Shown: positions 8,038 to 17,297, counted from the stretch's first letter. The stretch is DNA of 64,000 bases from DATGJX01 sp035279385 (GCA_035279385.1 DATEHZ010000061.1:1-64000), one strand, 5' to 3'. Program-made: numbers and translations. Notes: generated by a model not told the origin, from the sequence alone.

Positions 8038-8470
8038 ATACTACATCCGCCGCGCCATGGATCTGGCAGCGCGTGCGGAAGAAGCCGGCGACGTTCCCAT
8101 AGGCGCGGTGCTCGTAAGCGGTGACGTCCTAGTCGAGGCAAAGAACGAGAAAGAAAGCCGGCCGGACGCGACGGCGCACGCCGAAATGCTGCTGCTGCAG
8201 CAGGCGGCGCGCACGCTGAACGCTTGGCGGCTCTCGGATGCGACGGTGTACGTGACGAAGGAGCCCTGCGTGATGTGTGCCGGTGCGATGGTCGCGGCGC
8301 GTATCAAGCGCCTCGTCTACGGTTGCCCCGACCCGAAGGGCGGCGCCGCGGGCAGCGTCTTGGACGTCGTGCGGCATCCGTCGCTGAATCACCGCATGGA
8401 GGTCACCGCCGGAGTGCTGGCCGCCGAAACGGCCGCGCAGCTCCAAGAGTTCTTTCGGAAGCGCCGCTAG
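8030..8470 (+). CDS. tadA: tRNA-specific adenosine deaminase
   Basis: A 146-aa TadA with the deaminase zinc motifs HAE (TAHAEM) and PCVMCAGA. It converts A34 to inosine in tRNA-Arg(ACG), encoded in this same cluster. GTG 8030 is the only start that gives the complete N-terminus; it overlaps the HNH gene in another frame. Confidence 0.93.
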   Translation: MDEYYIRRAMDLAARAEEAGDVPIGAVLVSGDVLVEAKNEKESRPDATAHAEMLLLQQAARTLNAWRLSDATVYVTKEPCVMCAGAMVAARIKRLVYGCPDPKGGAAGSVLDVVRHPSLNHRMEVTAGVLAAETAAQLQEFFRKRR

Positions 8471-8526
8471 CAAGAGTTTTGCTCGCCCGCGCGAATCAGC
8501 GGTCTTTTGTCAGCCGTACTGCGCCT

Positions 8527-8614
8527 GGAGAGGTGGTCGAGTGGTTGAAGGCACCCGCCTCGAAAGCGGGCAGACGTGATGAGCGTCTCGAGAGTTCGAA
8601 TCTCTCCCTCTCCG
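8527..8614 (+). tRNA. tRNA-Ser (CGA)
   Basis: Acceptor GGAGAGG pairs with CCTCTCC (8607-8613), discriminator G, no encoded CCA. Anticodon arm CCCGC-CTCGAAA-GCGGG gives CGA; long variable arm. Confidence 0.95.
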
Positions 8615-8624
8615 AATGTACGAG

Positions 8625-8655
8625 GAACCCGGCTCTTAGGGCCGGGTTCTTTCTT
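8625..8655 (+). terminator. Rho-independent terminator
   Basis: Stem GAACCCGGC / GCCGGGTTC with a 7-nt loop, followed by TTTCTT; ends the tRNA-Ser transcript. Confidence 0.8.
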
Positions 8656-8806
8656 CATCGCAGCGCGATCTCCGTCGCGTTGTCGAATCCCAGACCGAAC
8701 AGCACGCCGATCGGATACACGTGCGCGCTACACTTCACCATCCCGAGTGCCGGCCGCAGGATCTTCCTTAGGATGCCGCCGTGCAATTCGGCATCGAGCG
8801 GGATTT
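8655..8806 (-). pseudogene. Relic of a NiCoT nickel/cobalt transporter
   Basis: The minus strand downstream of the glucan phosphorylase encodes about 50 residues ending in YPIGVLFGLGFDNATEIAL then a stop. YPxGFLFGLGFDTATE is the signature of the last third of HoxN/NixA (NiCoT) permeases, and ILRPALGMVK before it fits the preceding loop. The stretch has no start and is bounded upstream by stops; its first part lies in another frame under the 3' end of the phosphorylase gene. So it is a remnant of a deleted gene. Confidence 0.65.
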
Positions 8807-10786
8807 GTCTGGGTCAAGCGGCGATTGCCGCCGTGCGGCCGTAACGTAATACTGCTCGACGTAGTCACGCACCATGCGGCTTGCCGAAAATCTCGGAGCG
8901 AGCTGCGAGAGGCCGGCGCGGATCTTGGCGACCCACGCCGTGGGAATGCCGCGTTCGTCGCGATCGAAAAACGCCGGAACGACGTCGCGCTCCAGTATCT
9001 CGTAAAGCCGCTGCGCGTCGGCTTCGTCGTCCGCCGCATCGGGATCGCGATCGCCGAGCGCCCAGCCGAACTGCGGCGCATAGGCTTCGTCCCACCAGCC
9101 GTCCAGCGTCGAGAGGTTCAAGCCGCCGTTCATCAGCGCTTTCATGCCGCTCGTGCCGCAGGCTTCCCACGGGCGGCGCGGCGTGTTGAGCCAGAGATCC
9201 GCACCTTGCGTGAACGCGGACGCGATGCCGAGATCGTAATCCGGTACGAAGAGCGCTCGGCCCGACACGTCCGGGCGCTGCGTGAATTCAACCCACCGGC
9301 GTATCGCCGCGCGGCCCTGCGTATCGCGCGGATGCGCCTTGCCGGCGATGAGCAGCCGCAGGGGACGCTTGGAATCGTTCAGCAGCAGCGCCAGGCGATC
9401 GGGATCGCTCAGCAACAGCGTGACGCGCTTATATTCCGTAAATCGACGCGAGAGGCACGCGACCATCGCGTTCGCCTCGAAGCCGAAGCGCTGTGTGAGC
9501 CCCGCGCGAAGCCGCTCGCGCGCGCTCCAGAGTTCCGCGTCACTCATCGCCGCGATCTTTGAATCCAGGTCGCCGTCCTCATCGCAGGCGAACGCGCTCC
9601 ACGACGGCACGTGAACGCCGTTCGTTACGTGCGAGATCGCAACGTCCGTAAAGATCGTCCGGCTGACCTGTTCGTGCAGCGCGCTAACGGCGTTGACGGC
9701 AGCAGAGCCTTCGACGGCCAGATACGCCATGTTGAACGGCGCGTTTGCGCCGGCGCCCTCGCGACCGAGCGCGAGCAGATCCCCGATTGTGACGCGCGCC
9801 TCACGCGCGTACTCGCGGAAATACTTCGAGACCAATTGCGGCTCGAAGCGATCGAAGCCCGCCGCCACCGCGGTATGCGTGGTGAAGAGATTGCCCCCGC
9901 GCGTCGCGCGGAGCGCTTCGTCGAACGCGCATCCGGTGAGCGCGGCAAACGCGCGGGCGCGTTCGAGGACGGCGAACGCGGCATGGCCTTCGTTCAAGTG
10001 GCACGCGGCACATTCGATTCCCAGCCGCTCGATCGCGCGCCAGCCGCCGATGCCCAGGACGATTTCCTGCTGCAGGCGCGTCTCTTGATCGCCGCCATAC
10101 AGGTCCGCCGTTATCGCGCGATCTCGCGCGGCGTTACGCGGATCGTTCGTATCGAGCAGATAGAGCGGTACGCGTCCGACTTGCGCCTTCCACACCCGCG
10201 CGTGCACGGTGCGTCCCGGAAACGCAAGCGCGACCGAGAACTGTTCGCCGCCCTCGGTAAGCACGCCGGAGATGGGCAGCGACGCCGGGTCGTTGTACGG
10301 ATAGCTCTCGCGCTGCTCGCCGCCCTGGTCGATCGCCTGGCGGAAGTAGCCGCGTTGGTATAACAGACCGACGCCCACAACCGGCACGCCGAGATCGCTC
10401 GATGCCTTCAAGACGTCGCCGGCGAGCACGCCGAGGCCGCCCGCATAGATCGGCAGCGCTTCGCTTGCGCCGAACTCCATGCTGAAATACGCAATCGCAC
10501 CGGCGATTGCGCCGGCGTGCGTAACGTCGAACCACGTGCGGCGCTCGAGGTATCCCTCGCGCTCCTGCGCTAAGCGAGCGAGCGTGCGCAGAAATGCCGG
10601 ATCGGCACCGAGTTCGCGCAGGCGGCTTTCGGAAGCGCCACATAGGACGCCCCAGCCATTGCGCGTTGCTTCCCATGCGGGTTTGTCGATCGTTTCCCAC
10701 AATTCGTCTGCGTCATGACAAGAAAGCCAGCGCAGGTCGAGCGCCAGATCGGTGAGCGAGTGTAATACATCGGGCAGCGTACGCAC
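8768..10786 (-). CDS. Alpha-glucan (glycogen/starch) phosphorylase
   Basis: A 672-aa glucan phosphorylase of the shorter family that starts with a DUF3417-like region (LTDLALDLRWLSCHDADELW). It releases glucose-1-phosphate from alpha-1,4-glucans using PLP. Recognisable blocks: AYFSMEFGASEALPIYAGGLG, HLNEGHAAFAVLE, NTPRRPWEACGTSGMKA, where the last Lys is the PLP-binding residue, and NGGLNLSTLDGWWDEAY. GTG 10786 is the only in-frame start near the expected N-terminus. The last 20 or so residues are not family-like and run over the NiCoT relic, suggesting a deletion there. Confidence 0.93.
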   Translation of the reverse strand: MRTLPDVLHSLTDLALDLRWLSCHDADELWETIDKPAWEATRNGWGVLCGASESRLRELGADPAFLRTLARLAQEREGYLERRTWFDVTHAGAIAGAIAYFSMEFGASEALPIYAGGLGVLAGDVLKASSDLGVPVVGVGLLYQRGYFRQAIDQGGEQRESYPYNDPASLPISGVLTEGGEQFSVALAFPGRTVHARVWKAQVGRVPLYLLDTNDPRNAARDRAITADLYGGDQETRLQQEIVLGIGGWRAIERLGIECAACHLNEGHAAFAVLERARAFAALTGCAFDEALRATRGGNLFTTHTAVAAGFDRFEPQLVSKYFREYAREARVTIGDLLALGREGAGANAPFNMAYLAVEGSAAVNAVSALHEQVSRTIFTDVAISHVTNGVHVPSWSAFACDEDGDLDSKIAAMSDAELWSARERLRAGLTQRFGFEANAMVACLSRRFTEYKRVTLLLSDPDRLALLLNDSKRPLRLLIAGKAHPRDTQGRAAIRRWVEFTQRPDVSGRALFVPDYDLGIASAFTQGADLWLNTPRRPWEACGTSGMKALMNGGLNLSTLDGWWDEAYAPQFGWALGDRDPDAADDEADAQRLYEILERDVVPAFFDRDERGIPTAWVAKIRAGLSQLAPRFSASRMVRDYVEQYYVTAARRQSPLDPDKSRSMPNCTAAS

Positions 10787-10843
10787 GCTGCTCGCATTCT
10801 CGATGAGCGCGCATGTCCATGCGTACGCTTTGATCGCGTATCG

Positions 10844-11437
10844 TTAAATGAGCGGGACGTTCGGCGCCGCGGTTTTGGGATAGAGCCCGAGCGTGCGCGG
10901 GTCGTCGTGAATCTCGACTTGCCGTTTGAACGGCGCGAAACCGGAACGAATATAGAACGGCAGCGCGTCCGGATGATCGAGCGTGCAGGTATGCAGCCAC
11001 AGCCGCCGTATCGGCCGCGACCAGGCAGCATCGAGCGCGTAGTTCATGAGTTTGCGGCCGGCGCCCGTTCCGCGCAAACGCTCGCTCACCCCGAACAGGC
11101 GCACTTCGCATTCTCCCGCTTGGCGAAAGTCGAGATGGAGGATGCCCTCGTCCCGGCCGCCGGTCAAAAGCGCGTAGATCGCAACCTTCGGGTCACGAAC
11201 CTGCTCCGCGAATTGTTCGTCGGTTATGAGCAGCGGCGACTGCCACAGATACGGTTCTCCGACGTGTCGCACCAGCGCGCGGTATCGCCGCGCATCCGGC
11301 TGCGTGAACGCTTCGATCGTCAGCGCAGGCGACACGCGCTCCGGACGCGGATCCGCGCGTTCGCGCATCTCGAGGCACGTGACGACGTTCGCGAGTTTTC
11401 CCGGTGGAAGATCGGTGTAGCCGTCAGCGAGCGACAT
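10844..11437 (-). CDS. GNAT family N-acetyltransferase
   Basis: A 197-aa protein whose central part has the GNAT acetyl-CoA fold: strand region GILHLDFRQ, then the pyrophosphate loop RLRGTGAGRKLMNYAL (R/Q-x-x-G-x-G/A), then HTCTLDHPDALPFYIRSGF. It would acetylate an amine of unknown substrate. It starts inside the 3' end of the preceding small gene and precedes the phosphorylase. Confidence 0.85.
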   Translation of the reverse strand: MSLADGYTDLPPGKLANVVTCLEMRERADPRPERVSPALTIEAFTQPDARRYRALVRHVGEPYLWQSPLLITDEQFAEQVRDPKVAIYALLTGGRDEGILHLDFRQAGECEVRLFGVSERLRGTGAGRKLMNYALDAAWSRPIRRLWLHTCTLDHPDALPFYIRSGFAPFKRQVEIHDDPRTLGLYPKTAAPNVPLI

Positions 11438-11657
11438 ACCGGTATTGGCCCGGCTGCCACTCGCACACGCTCGCGTCGCGCATGACGAACGACTCGCAGC
11501 CGTCGACGTCGGGATTAAAATCCGCGTTCAGACGCTTTGTCGCGTCCCAGTCGACTGCGGGCTCCTGGCGCGCCGCGCCGCGCGCTTTCACGTACGAGAA
11601 CTGGGGATTTTTCGTAAGCGCGTTGAGCGCTTTGGCCAAGCGTTGCGCGTCTGTCAT
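11424..11657 (-). CDS. Small hypothetical protein
   Basis: A 77-aa unrecognised protein with two cysteines. It overlaps the start of the GNAT gene by 14 nt and is first of a three-gene minus-strand run (this, GNAT, phosphorylase). Confidence 0.5.
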   Translation of the reverse strand: MTDAQRLAKALNALTKNPQFSYVKARGAARQEPAVDWDATKRLNADFNPDVDGCESFVMRDASVCEWQPGQYRYVAR

Positions 11658-11719
11658 GCTTGCCTTGGTTCCTCGCTCCCGAGGGGCTTCCCCTCGCCCA
11701 TTGAAGAGGTAGCGGTACT

Positions 11720-12433
11720 ATGGCCCTGTCCCATATCGTCATGCATTTTGCGCTGTGCAACTCGGCCGCGCGCCTCGGCCCGCAGGCCGACTTGCCGGTG
11801 CACATCGTCGTCACCGACAAGATCAATCGCGACGTCGTCGATCAAACCGCGCGCGTTTCGCGCTACGAAGGCAACACGAGCGCTGCAGAGTTCGACGTCG
11901 CGTGGGGCATCTATCGCGCGACCGTAACGATGCGCGCGGGACACGCCACGTGCAGTGCGGTGCAATACTTTGCGGTGCAGCCGGATCACAATCGCACGTT
12001 GACCGTGCAGCTGCGCGACGGCAATTCGCCCGCGCCGGTTCCGACGCTGATCACCGGAACCGCGCCGTTCGCGTTCTCGTACGTGGAGCCGACGGTACTG
12101 GTGTTCACCGCCGGAAGTACGAAATGTAACGGCCCCGTCGGCAATCCGGTCGACGTGAACATCGATCAAGAGACGGACAACGACGGTTACTACGCGTCGG
12201 TGTTTCCGAGCCCCGCACTTGCGGCGAAAGGTCCGTTCGTGCTCGCCGTGCGTCTGAAAGACTCACAGGGCGGCTATCATTATATTCGCGTTCCGGCCGA
12301 GTTTCTCGGCATGTCGCCGCGCTGGCCGTCCATGGGCCAATTCGACGTAACCGAAGACGTGGTCGACTACGTGCAGGACAAACCCGAAGACACGCTGCTG
12401 TGTCCGCGCCTGTATAAGACGTCCGTGCACTGA
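11720..12433 (+). CDS. Hypothetical beta-rich protein
   Basis: A 237-aa protein, not recognised. No clear signal peptide; pattern of short beta strands with internal Cys (ATCSAVQYF, STKCNGP) suggests an Ig-like or transthyretin-like sandwich. It ends 16 nt before the antiporter gene and may be co-transcribed. Confidence 0.6.
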   Translation: MALSHIVMHFALCNSAARLGPQADLPVHIVVTDKINRDVVDQTARVSRYEGNTSAAEFDVAWGIYRATVTMRAGHATCSAVQYFAVQPDHNRTLTVQLRDGNSPAPVPTLITGTAPFAFSYVEPTVLVFTAGSTKCNGPVGNPVDVNIDQETDNDGYYASVFPSPALAAKGPFVLAVRLKDSQGGYHYIRVPAEFLGMSPRWPSMGQFDVTEDVVDYVQDKPEDTLLCPRLYKTSVH

Positions 12434-12449
12434 CGTCGAAACGTCCCGG

Positions 12450-14102
12450 ATGGGCAACGGGACATCGGTTTTCCTCGCCGACCTCACCATTGCGCTGGTT
12501 GCGGCGAGCATACTCGGCTCGCTTGCGCGCGCGCTGCGCATCACGCCGATTCTCGGGTACGTCGTCGCGGGAATCGCCATCGGACCGTTCACGCCGGGCT
12601 ACCGTACCGCCGACGCATCGCTGAGCGGTCTGGGTGAACTCGGGCTCATTCTGCTGCTCTTCAGCCTCGGCTTAGGCTTCTCGGTGCGGGAACTGCGGCA
12701 CGTGGGCATCATCCCGAGCATCGGCAACGTCGTGCTGATGGCGGCCTTCGGCGCAGTCACATGGGCGCTCGCGACGCTCGTGCACTTCCCGCATCCGATT
12801 ACGCTCGCGCTCGCATTCACGCTCTCCAGCACGGCCATCGGCGTCGCGCTGCTGCAAACCTTCGGACTGCTCGATAAACGTCCCGGACAGGCTGCGGTCG
12901 CATTGCTCGTAATGCAGGATTTGCTCGCCGTGCTCATCCTCGTCGCGACGACGACGCCGCCCGAGCAGCTCACGCCGCTCGGCTCGCTCGTTCCCCTCGT
13001 GAAAGCGGCGATATTCGTGATCGTCGCGCTCGTGCTGGGCGCGACGGTGCTGCACCGAATCGTCATCGGCTTTTTGCGGCGCGCGCCCTCGGAAGCGATG
13101 ATCGCGTTTTGCACCGCCGTCGCGCTGGTTGCCGCGTGGCTCGGACACTTGGCGGGTCTTTCGTTCGAGTTCGGCGCGTTCGTCGCCGGTGCGGTGACCT
13201 CGGAAGCGGCGGGAAGCCGCATCGTGCAGTCGATAGTCGCTCCCTTCCGCGAACTCTTCGTCATGCTGTTCTTCGTGTCGATTGGGACGCTCGTCGACGT
13301 CGGAGCGCTGGCCGCGTCGTGGCAAGCAGTCGTCATTATCGGAACGGGCTTGGTCCTCGTGCGCTTCGGCGGATGGTACGCTCTCAGCCGCTTCGTGCAT
13401 CAGCGCACCGGAACCGCAATCGCGCTCGGCATCGCGCTCATACCGCTCGGCGAATTCAACGTGGTCCTTGCGAACGACAGCTTTCTCGCGCACCGCTTGA
13501 ATTCGAACGAGTACGGCTCGGCGATCGGCGCCACGCTGCTTTCCATCCTGCTCGCCGCACTGGCGGCGCGCATCGTGGCGCCGCGCAGAACCGCGATGGA
13601 CGGCGCCGCACGTGCGCCCTCCGAGACGCACGCGAACGTGCCGCCCGCGATCGTCATTCTCGGATACGGACGCGCGGGGCGCACCGTCGGCGCGCTCTGT
13701 CTGCGCGCCGGCATCGCGTTTTCCGTCGTCGAACTCGACGTCGACGCGCTGCGGCTCGCGCAGCAAGAGGGCGTGGACGCGCACTATGGCGACGGCGCGG
13801 ATCCCAGCGCGATCGCGCGCGTGCTCACACCGCAAACGCGGATCGTGCTGAGCACCATTCCCGACTCTGCGATCAACGCCGCAATCGCGCGGCGATTGGC
13901 AACGCACGGCGTGCGCGTTGTGTCGCGCGCGGAACGCCTGCGCGACGTGCCGATGGTGCGCAAAGCCGGTGCGAAGGACGTGCTCGTTCCCGAAGCGGAA
14001 GGCGCGTTCGGTTTTGCGCAAGCGGTCCTCGCGGAGCTCGGCTTAACGGAGGATCATATCGATGCGCTGATCCGCGAGCAGCGCGCGGCCCTGGCTTACT
14101 GA
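12450..14102 (+). CDS. Monovalent cation:proton antiporter (CPA2/KefB-like)
   Basis: A 550-aa protein with a CPA2 membrane domain of about 12 helices (1-380) followed by a RCK/TrkA-N nucleotide-binding domain (about 398-520, motif VILGYGRAGRTVGAL with a GxGxxG-like loop and acidic VELD). It exchanges K+ or Na+ for H+, with NAD(H)-type gating through the RCK domain. LLLFSLGLGF and ALTFTLSSTA-like segments (here LAFTLSSTAIGVALLQ) are family-typical. The end overlaps a convergent gene by 7 nt. Confidence 0.9.
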   Translation: MGNGTSVFLADLTIALVAASILGSLARALRITPILGYVVAGIAIGPFTPGYRTADASLSGLGELGLILLLFSLGLGFSVRELRHVGIIPSIGNVVLMAAFGAVTWALATLVHFPHPITLALAFTLSSTAIGVALLQTFGLLDKRPGQAAVALLVMQDLLAVLILVATTTPPEQLTPLGSLVPLVKAAIFVIVALVLGATVLHRIVIGFLRRAPSEAMIAFCTAVALVAAWLGHLAGLSFEFGAFVAGAVTSEAAGSRIVQSIVAPFRELFVMLFFVSIGTLVDVGALAASWQAVVIIGTGLVLVRFGGWYALSRFVHQRTGTAIALGIALIPLGEFNVVLANDSFLAHRLNSNEYGSAIGATLLSILLAALAARIVAPRRTAMDGAARAPSETHANVPPAIVILGYGRAGRTVGALCLRAGIAFSVVELDVDALRLAQQEGVDAHYGDGADPSAIARVLTPQTRIVLSTIPDSAINAAIARRLATHGVRVVSRAERLRDVPMVRKAGAKDVLVPEAEGAFGFAQAVLAELGLTEDHIDALIREQRAALAY

Positions 14103-14836
14103 GGCGCGGTGGTCGGCGCCGGCGTTCCCGCGAGGCGCGCGTCGGGCGGCTGCGCCGGAAACGTCATATCCGAATACGTCGTGTCGGAGGTCACGGTGAA
14201 ATTCATCGGACCGAAGTGCTGCGGCGCCGTGTAACGGGCGTGCGTGATGACCCAGTGGCCCTGCAGCGTTTGATAATCGAGCGCGATAATCGTCGGATCG
14301 CCCACGAAACGGATCTCGATGTGCGAGGGCAGCTGCGTTTGCGGATCCTCGACGATGTCGGCGGGATAGAGATCGCCGCTGGGCAGCGCGGGCGTGGGAG
14401 CGACCTGCAGATGCAGATGCGAGGCAGTGCTGTCGGGCGCATACGCGGGCGCCCAAAAACTGATGAACGGAACGACGGCGTTGACGCCGGGATCGGCCGG
14501 GGGAATCGGCCAGAGCGTCGGCGAGACGCGTTTGACGTTGATGTCGACGCGCTTGAGATTCGCGAACCAGCTGTAACTGAACCCCGCAAGCGGATCGAAA
14601 TACGGGATGATTGGGAACGCCTGCCCGATACGCTGCGCGCCCTGGGGCAGGTCTTGCATCACGGCGTAATCGTCGGCTTGGCGGACCGCGACGTACCGGT
14701 TGATGTCCTGCATTCTGCCCACGCTCGCGGCCACGTGCGTGAACTCGCGATAGGTAATATACGCCGGCGGGTTTGCAGCGTAGGCGGTGGCCGTACGGTT
14801 GATGAGTTGGACGAGCGCGAGGTCCGGCGGGAGCAT
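14096..14836 (-). CDS. Lineage-type hypothetical protein
   Basis: A 246-aa protein without recognised family. Shared features with the product at 40883-41617 (NPPAYITYREF vs HPPYVTYSER near the N-terminus, HWVITHARY vs YLVVNHVVWSY and a final YSDMTFP vs FTGYAFP) indicate that both belong to one beta-rich, possibly exported family resembling lipoprotein-carrier folds. No signal peptide is visible with this start. Divergent from the amidohydrolase gene. Confidence 0.6.
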   Translation of the reverse strand: MLPPDLALVQLINRTATAYAANPPAYITYREFTHVAASVGRMQDINRYVAVRQADDYAVMQDLPQGAQRIGQAFPIIPYFDPLAGFSYSWFANLKRVDINVKRVSPTLWPIPPADPGVNAVVPFISFWAPAYAPDSTASHLHLQVAPTPALPSGDLYPADIVEDPQTQLPSHIEIRFVGDPTIIALDYQTLQGHWVITHARYTAPQHFGPMNFTVTSDTTYSDMTFPAQPPDARLAGTPAPTTAPQ

Positions 14837-14891
14837 GTGCCGCTTTTTTCGCAGAAAGGTGCGCCGTTACTGCCGGAAAAAAGGCGCCTGC

Positions 14892-16073
14892 ATGACCGTC
14901 ATCGTTCCTACGGACCAGGTGCGCGAGCGCGTGGTCGAACTGCGCCGCACCATCCACCGCCATCCCGAGCTCGGGTTCGAAGAACTGCAAACGCAGGCGC
15001 TCGTGGAGCGCGAACTCGATTCGCTCGGCGTCGAGCATCGCCGCGTCGCCAAGACGGGGGTCGTCGGCATCGTACGCGGCGCAAAACCCGGACGCGTCGT
15101 CGGCCTGCGCGCGGACATGGATGCGCTGCCGATCACCGAAAAATCGGGCGAGCCGTTTTCGTCCGAAGTTGCGGGCAAGATGCACGCGTGCGGTCACGAC
15201 GCGCACACCGCGATGCTGCTCGGCGCGGCGCGCGTGCTGCAGGGGATGCGCGGGGATCTGCACGGCACGATCGTCCTGCTCTTTCAGCCTGCGGAAGAAG
15301 GGCCGGGCGGCGCGGAACCGATGATCGAGGAAGGCGCGCTCGACGATCCCAAAGTCGAAGCGGTTGCCATGCTGCACGTCGATCACCGTTTGAACGCGGG
15401 AACGATCGGCGTCACACCGGGACCGGTGAACGCCTCCGCCGACGAATTCTACATCACCGTGCAAGGTCGCGGCGGCCACGGTGCGTATCCGCACACTGCA
15501 GCAGACGCGATTCCCGCGGCGGCAGCGATGGTAAGCGCGCTGCAAACGATCGCGTCGCGCGAGACCGACCCGCTCAAAAGCGTCGTCGTAACCGTCGGGA
15601 CGATAAGCGGCGGCTATCGCAACAACGTGATTGCGGACGAAGTGAAGATGAGCGGCACGCTGCGCGCGCACGACCCCGAGATTCGCAACGCGCTCGAATC
15701 GCGCGTGCGGCGCATTCTGGACGGCGTGGCGGCTGCGTACGGCGTGAACGTGCAGGTGCAGGTCAATTACGGCTATCCGCCCGTGGTCAACAACGTGACG
15801 CTCGCCGAGAATTTTTCGAGATACATGAAAACGCACTCGAAGTTGGACGTGCATCGGCCGGCGCCGACGATGGGTGCGGAAGATTTCGCGTACTTTGCGC
15901 AGCGCGTTCCCGGCGTGCATATTCGTCTGGGCATTCGCAACGAGAAAACCGGTGCGGTGCATTCCGGACACAGTCCGGAATTCCGAATCGACGAAGCGGC
16001 GCTTCCGGTCGGCGTGCAAACGCTCGTCGCATTTGCTACCGGCGTTTCGTCGGGTGAAGTTGCGACGGAGTAG
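14892..16073 (+). CDS. M20D family amidohydrolase
   Basis: A 393-aa metal-dependent amidohydrolase of the N-acyl-L-amino-acid/IAA-conjugate hydrolase group. Metal ligands appear in MHACGHDAHTAMLLGAA (Cys, His), PAEEGPGGAEPMIEEG (Glu pair, the first catalytic), the dimerisation-domain GRGGHGAYPH and the final HSPEF. ATG 14892 is selected because upstream codons are atypical and the family starts here; the spacing from the divergent gene is 55 bp. Confidence 0.92.
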   Translation: MTVIVPTDQVRERVVELRRTIHRHPELGFEELQTQALVERELDSLGVEHRRVAKTGVVGIVRGAKPGRVVGLRADMDALPITEKSGEPFSSEVAGKMHACGHDAHTAMLLGAARVLQGMRGDLHGTIVLLFQPAEEGPGGAEPMIEEGALDDPKVEAVAMLHVDHRLNAGTIGVTPGPVNASADEFYITVQGRGGHGAYPHTAADAIPAAAAMVSALQTIASRETDPLKSVVVTVGTISGGYRNNVIADEVKMSGTLRAHDPEIRNALESRVRRILDGVAAAYGVNVQVQVNYGYPPVVNNVTLAENFSRYMKTHSKLDVHRPAPTMGAEDFAYFAQRVPGVHIRLGIRNEKTGAVHSGHSPEFRIDEAALPVGVQTLVAFATGVSSGEVATE

Positions 16074-16147
16074 ACGAGCAGGCGCTGCTACCGCTTGTGG
16101 GTAACCGGTGAAGAGGCACTATATGTTGTGGTGCCGAACCCTCGCCC

Positions 16148-16675
16148 ATGGCAATATTGCGTCCTTCGAACGCCCCTACCGGCGTCGTTGCTCGCCCCGG
16201 GACGCGGCTGCTGAGCGCATCGGTCGACGTCCAGGCCGCCGCGGAAGCAGCATTCGAACTCCTCTGCGCGGTTGAAAAATGGCCGGTCTGGCTCTCTTTC
16301 CTGCGCAGCGCCGAAGTGCGTCAGGCGGGCGAGCCGCTCGGCATCGGAAGCGAGATCGTTCTTCGCTCCGCAATTCCGGGACACGACGAGCAGCTCTTCG
16401 AGGTCGATCACTTCATCACGAGCCATCAGCTCTCGCTGGTCGGCGCGTACTCGATCCGCCGCCGCTTGGATTTTCGCATCGAACGCAAGACGACGCGCTG
16501 CCGCGTGCACGCGCGGCTCGAGTACCCCGCGTACGGCGGGAAGCTCGGCACCCTCTACGACGCGCTGCGCTCCGGCCGCAAGCTCGCTACGCAGCTCGAC
16601 GAGTCGCTGCTGCACTTCAAGCATCTGGCCGAATACGACCCCGCTCCGAAGGACGATTTGCTCGCGGACTTCTAG
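16148..16675 (+). CDS. SRPBCC (Bet v1/START-like) family protein
   Basis: A 175-aa protein with the polyketide cyclase/dehydrase pattern: SVDVQAAAEAAFELLCAVEKWPVWL near the N-terminus, then alternating strands and a C-terminal amphipathic helix (LDESLLHFKHLAE). Such proteins bind a hydrophobic ligand; the ligand is unknown. Confidence 0.75.
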   Translation: MAILRPSNAPTGVVARPGTRLLSASVDVQAAAEAAFELLCAVEKWPVWLSFLRSAEVRQAGEPLGIGSEIVLRSAIPGHDEQLFEVDHFITSHQLSLVGAYSIRRRLDFRIERKTTRCRVHARLEYPAYGGKLGTLYDALRSGRKLATQLDESLLHFKHLAEYDPAPKDDLLADF

Positions 16676-16688
16676 CGTTTAGCAGTCG

Positions 16689-16718
16689 TTGACGCCGATT
16701 GCTAGAGCCCGGTATACT
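16689..16718 (+). promoter_or_regulatory. Promoter TTGACG-N18-TATACT, leaderless
   Basis: A near-consensus sigma70 promoter. The -10 box ends at 16718 and the ATG of the next gene is at 16725, so transcription would start on or within a base of the start codon. No Shine-Dalgarno is present. Confidence 0.7.
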
Positions 16719-16724
16719 TGCCTC

Positions 16725-16952
16725 ATGCCGCTGTACGATTATCAGTGTTCCAAGTGCCAGCACGTCGTCGAAGTCCGTCACGGCTTTAACGACACGTATA
16801 CCGAAGCGTGTCCCGCCTGCGGCGGCGAGCTGAAACGCATCATCAGTCCGGCGCCGGTCATCTTCAAAGGCTCCGGCTTCTACGTCACGGACTCCCGCAA
16901 ACCGTCCTCGAGCGAGGGCTCCTCGTCCTCGTCGAAAGAGTCCGCGGCCTAG
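16725..16952 (+). CDS. FmdB-type zinc ribbon protein
   Basis: A 75-aa protein of the FmdB/CxxC_CxxC_SSSS family: PLYDYQCSKCQHVVE, then CPACGGELKRIISP and a Ser-rich tail. The two CxxC pairs bind zinc; the family is often called a putative regulator. ATG 16725 gives the exact family N-terminus (MPLYDYQC). Confidence 0.9.
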   Translation: MPLYDYQCSKCQHVVEVRHGFNDTYTEACPACGGELKRIISPAPVIFKGSGFYVTDSRKPSSSEGSSSSSKESAA

Positions 16953-16958
16953 CGCGCC

Positions 16959-17294
16959 ATGAGCGCCTGGACGTGGGTACTCATCGGGCTGTGCGCCGCC
17001 GGCGTGCTGCTTGCGATCGCGTCGTGCGTTCCGGTCATACGGTTGGTCTTGCGGCTGCGCTCGCGCGTCCAGAACTTGCAGAACGCGCGCCTCTTCACGT
17101 CGGCGCAGGCGCTGCAACTGCAGGGTAACCGGCTCGAGCACATCGCCGGAAAAGCGGCGCCCGAGGCGGCACGCGCGAAGGCTGCGGTCGAAACCATTCG
17201 GGCCGGCGCTGCGACCGCCGGCGTTCCCGAAATCAGCGATGCGCTGAGCGCCGCCGGCGCGCAGATATCGCAGCTGATCGCGACGCTGCGCTAA
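16959..17294 (+). CDS. Small single-pass membrane protein
   Basis: A 111-aa protein with one N-terminal membrane helix (about 5-30), a basic segment and Ala-rich helices likely to form a coiled coil, as in DUF948-type proteins. Function unknown. It follows the FmdB gene by 6 nt. Confidence 0.6.
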   Translation: MSAWTWVLIGLCAAGVLLAIASCVPVIRLVLRLRSRVQNLQNARLFTSAQALQLQGNRLEHIAGKAAPEAARAKAAVETIRAGAATAGVPEISDALSAAGAQISQLIATLR

Positions 17295-17297
17295 ACG

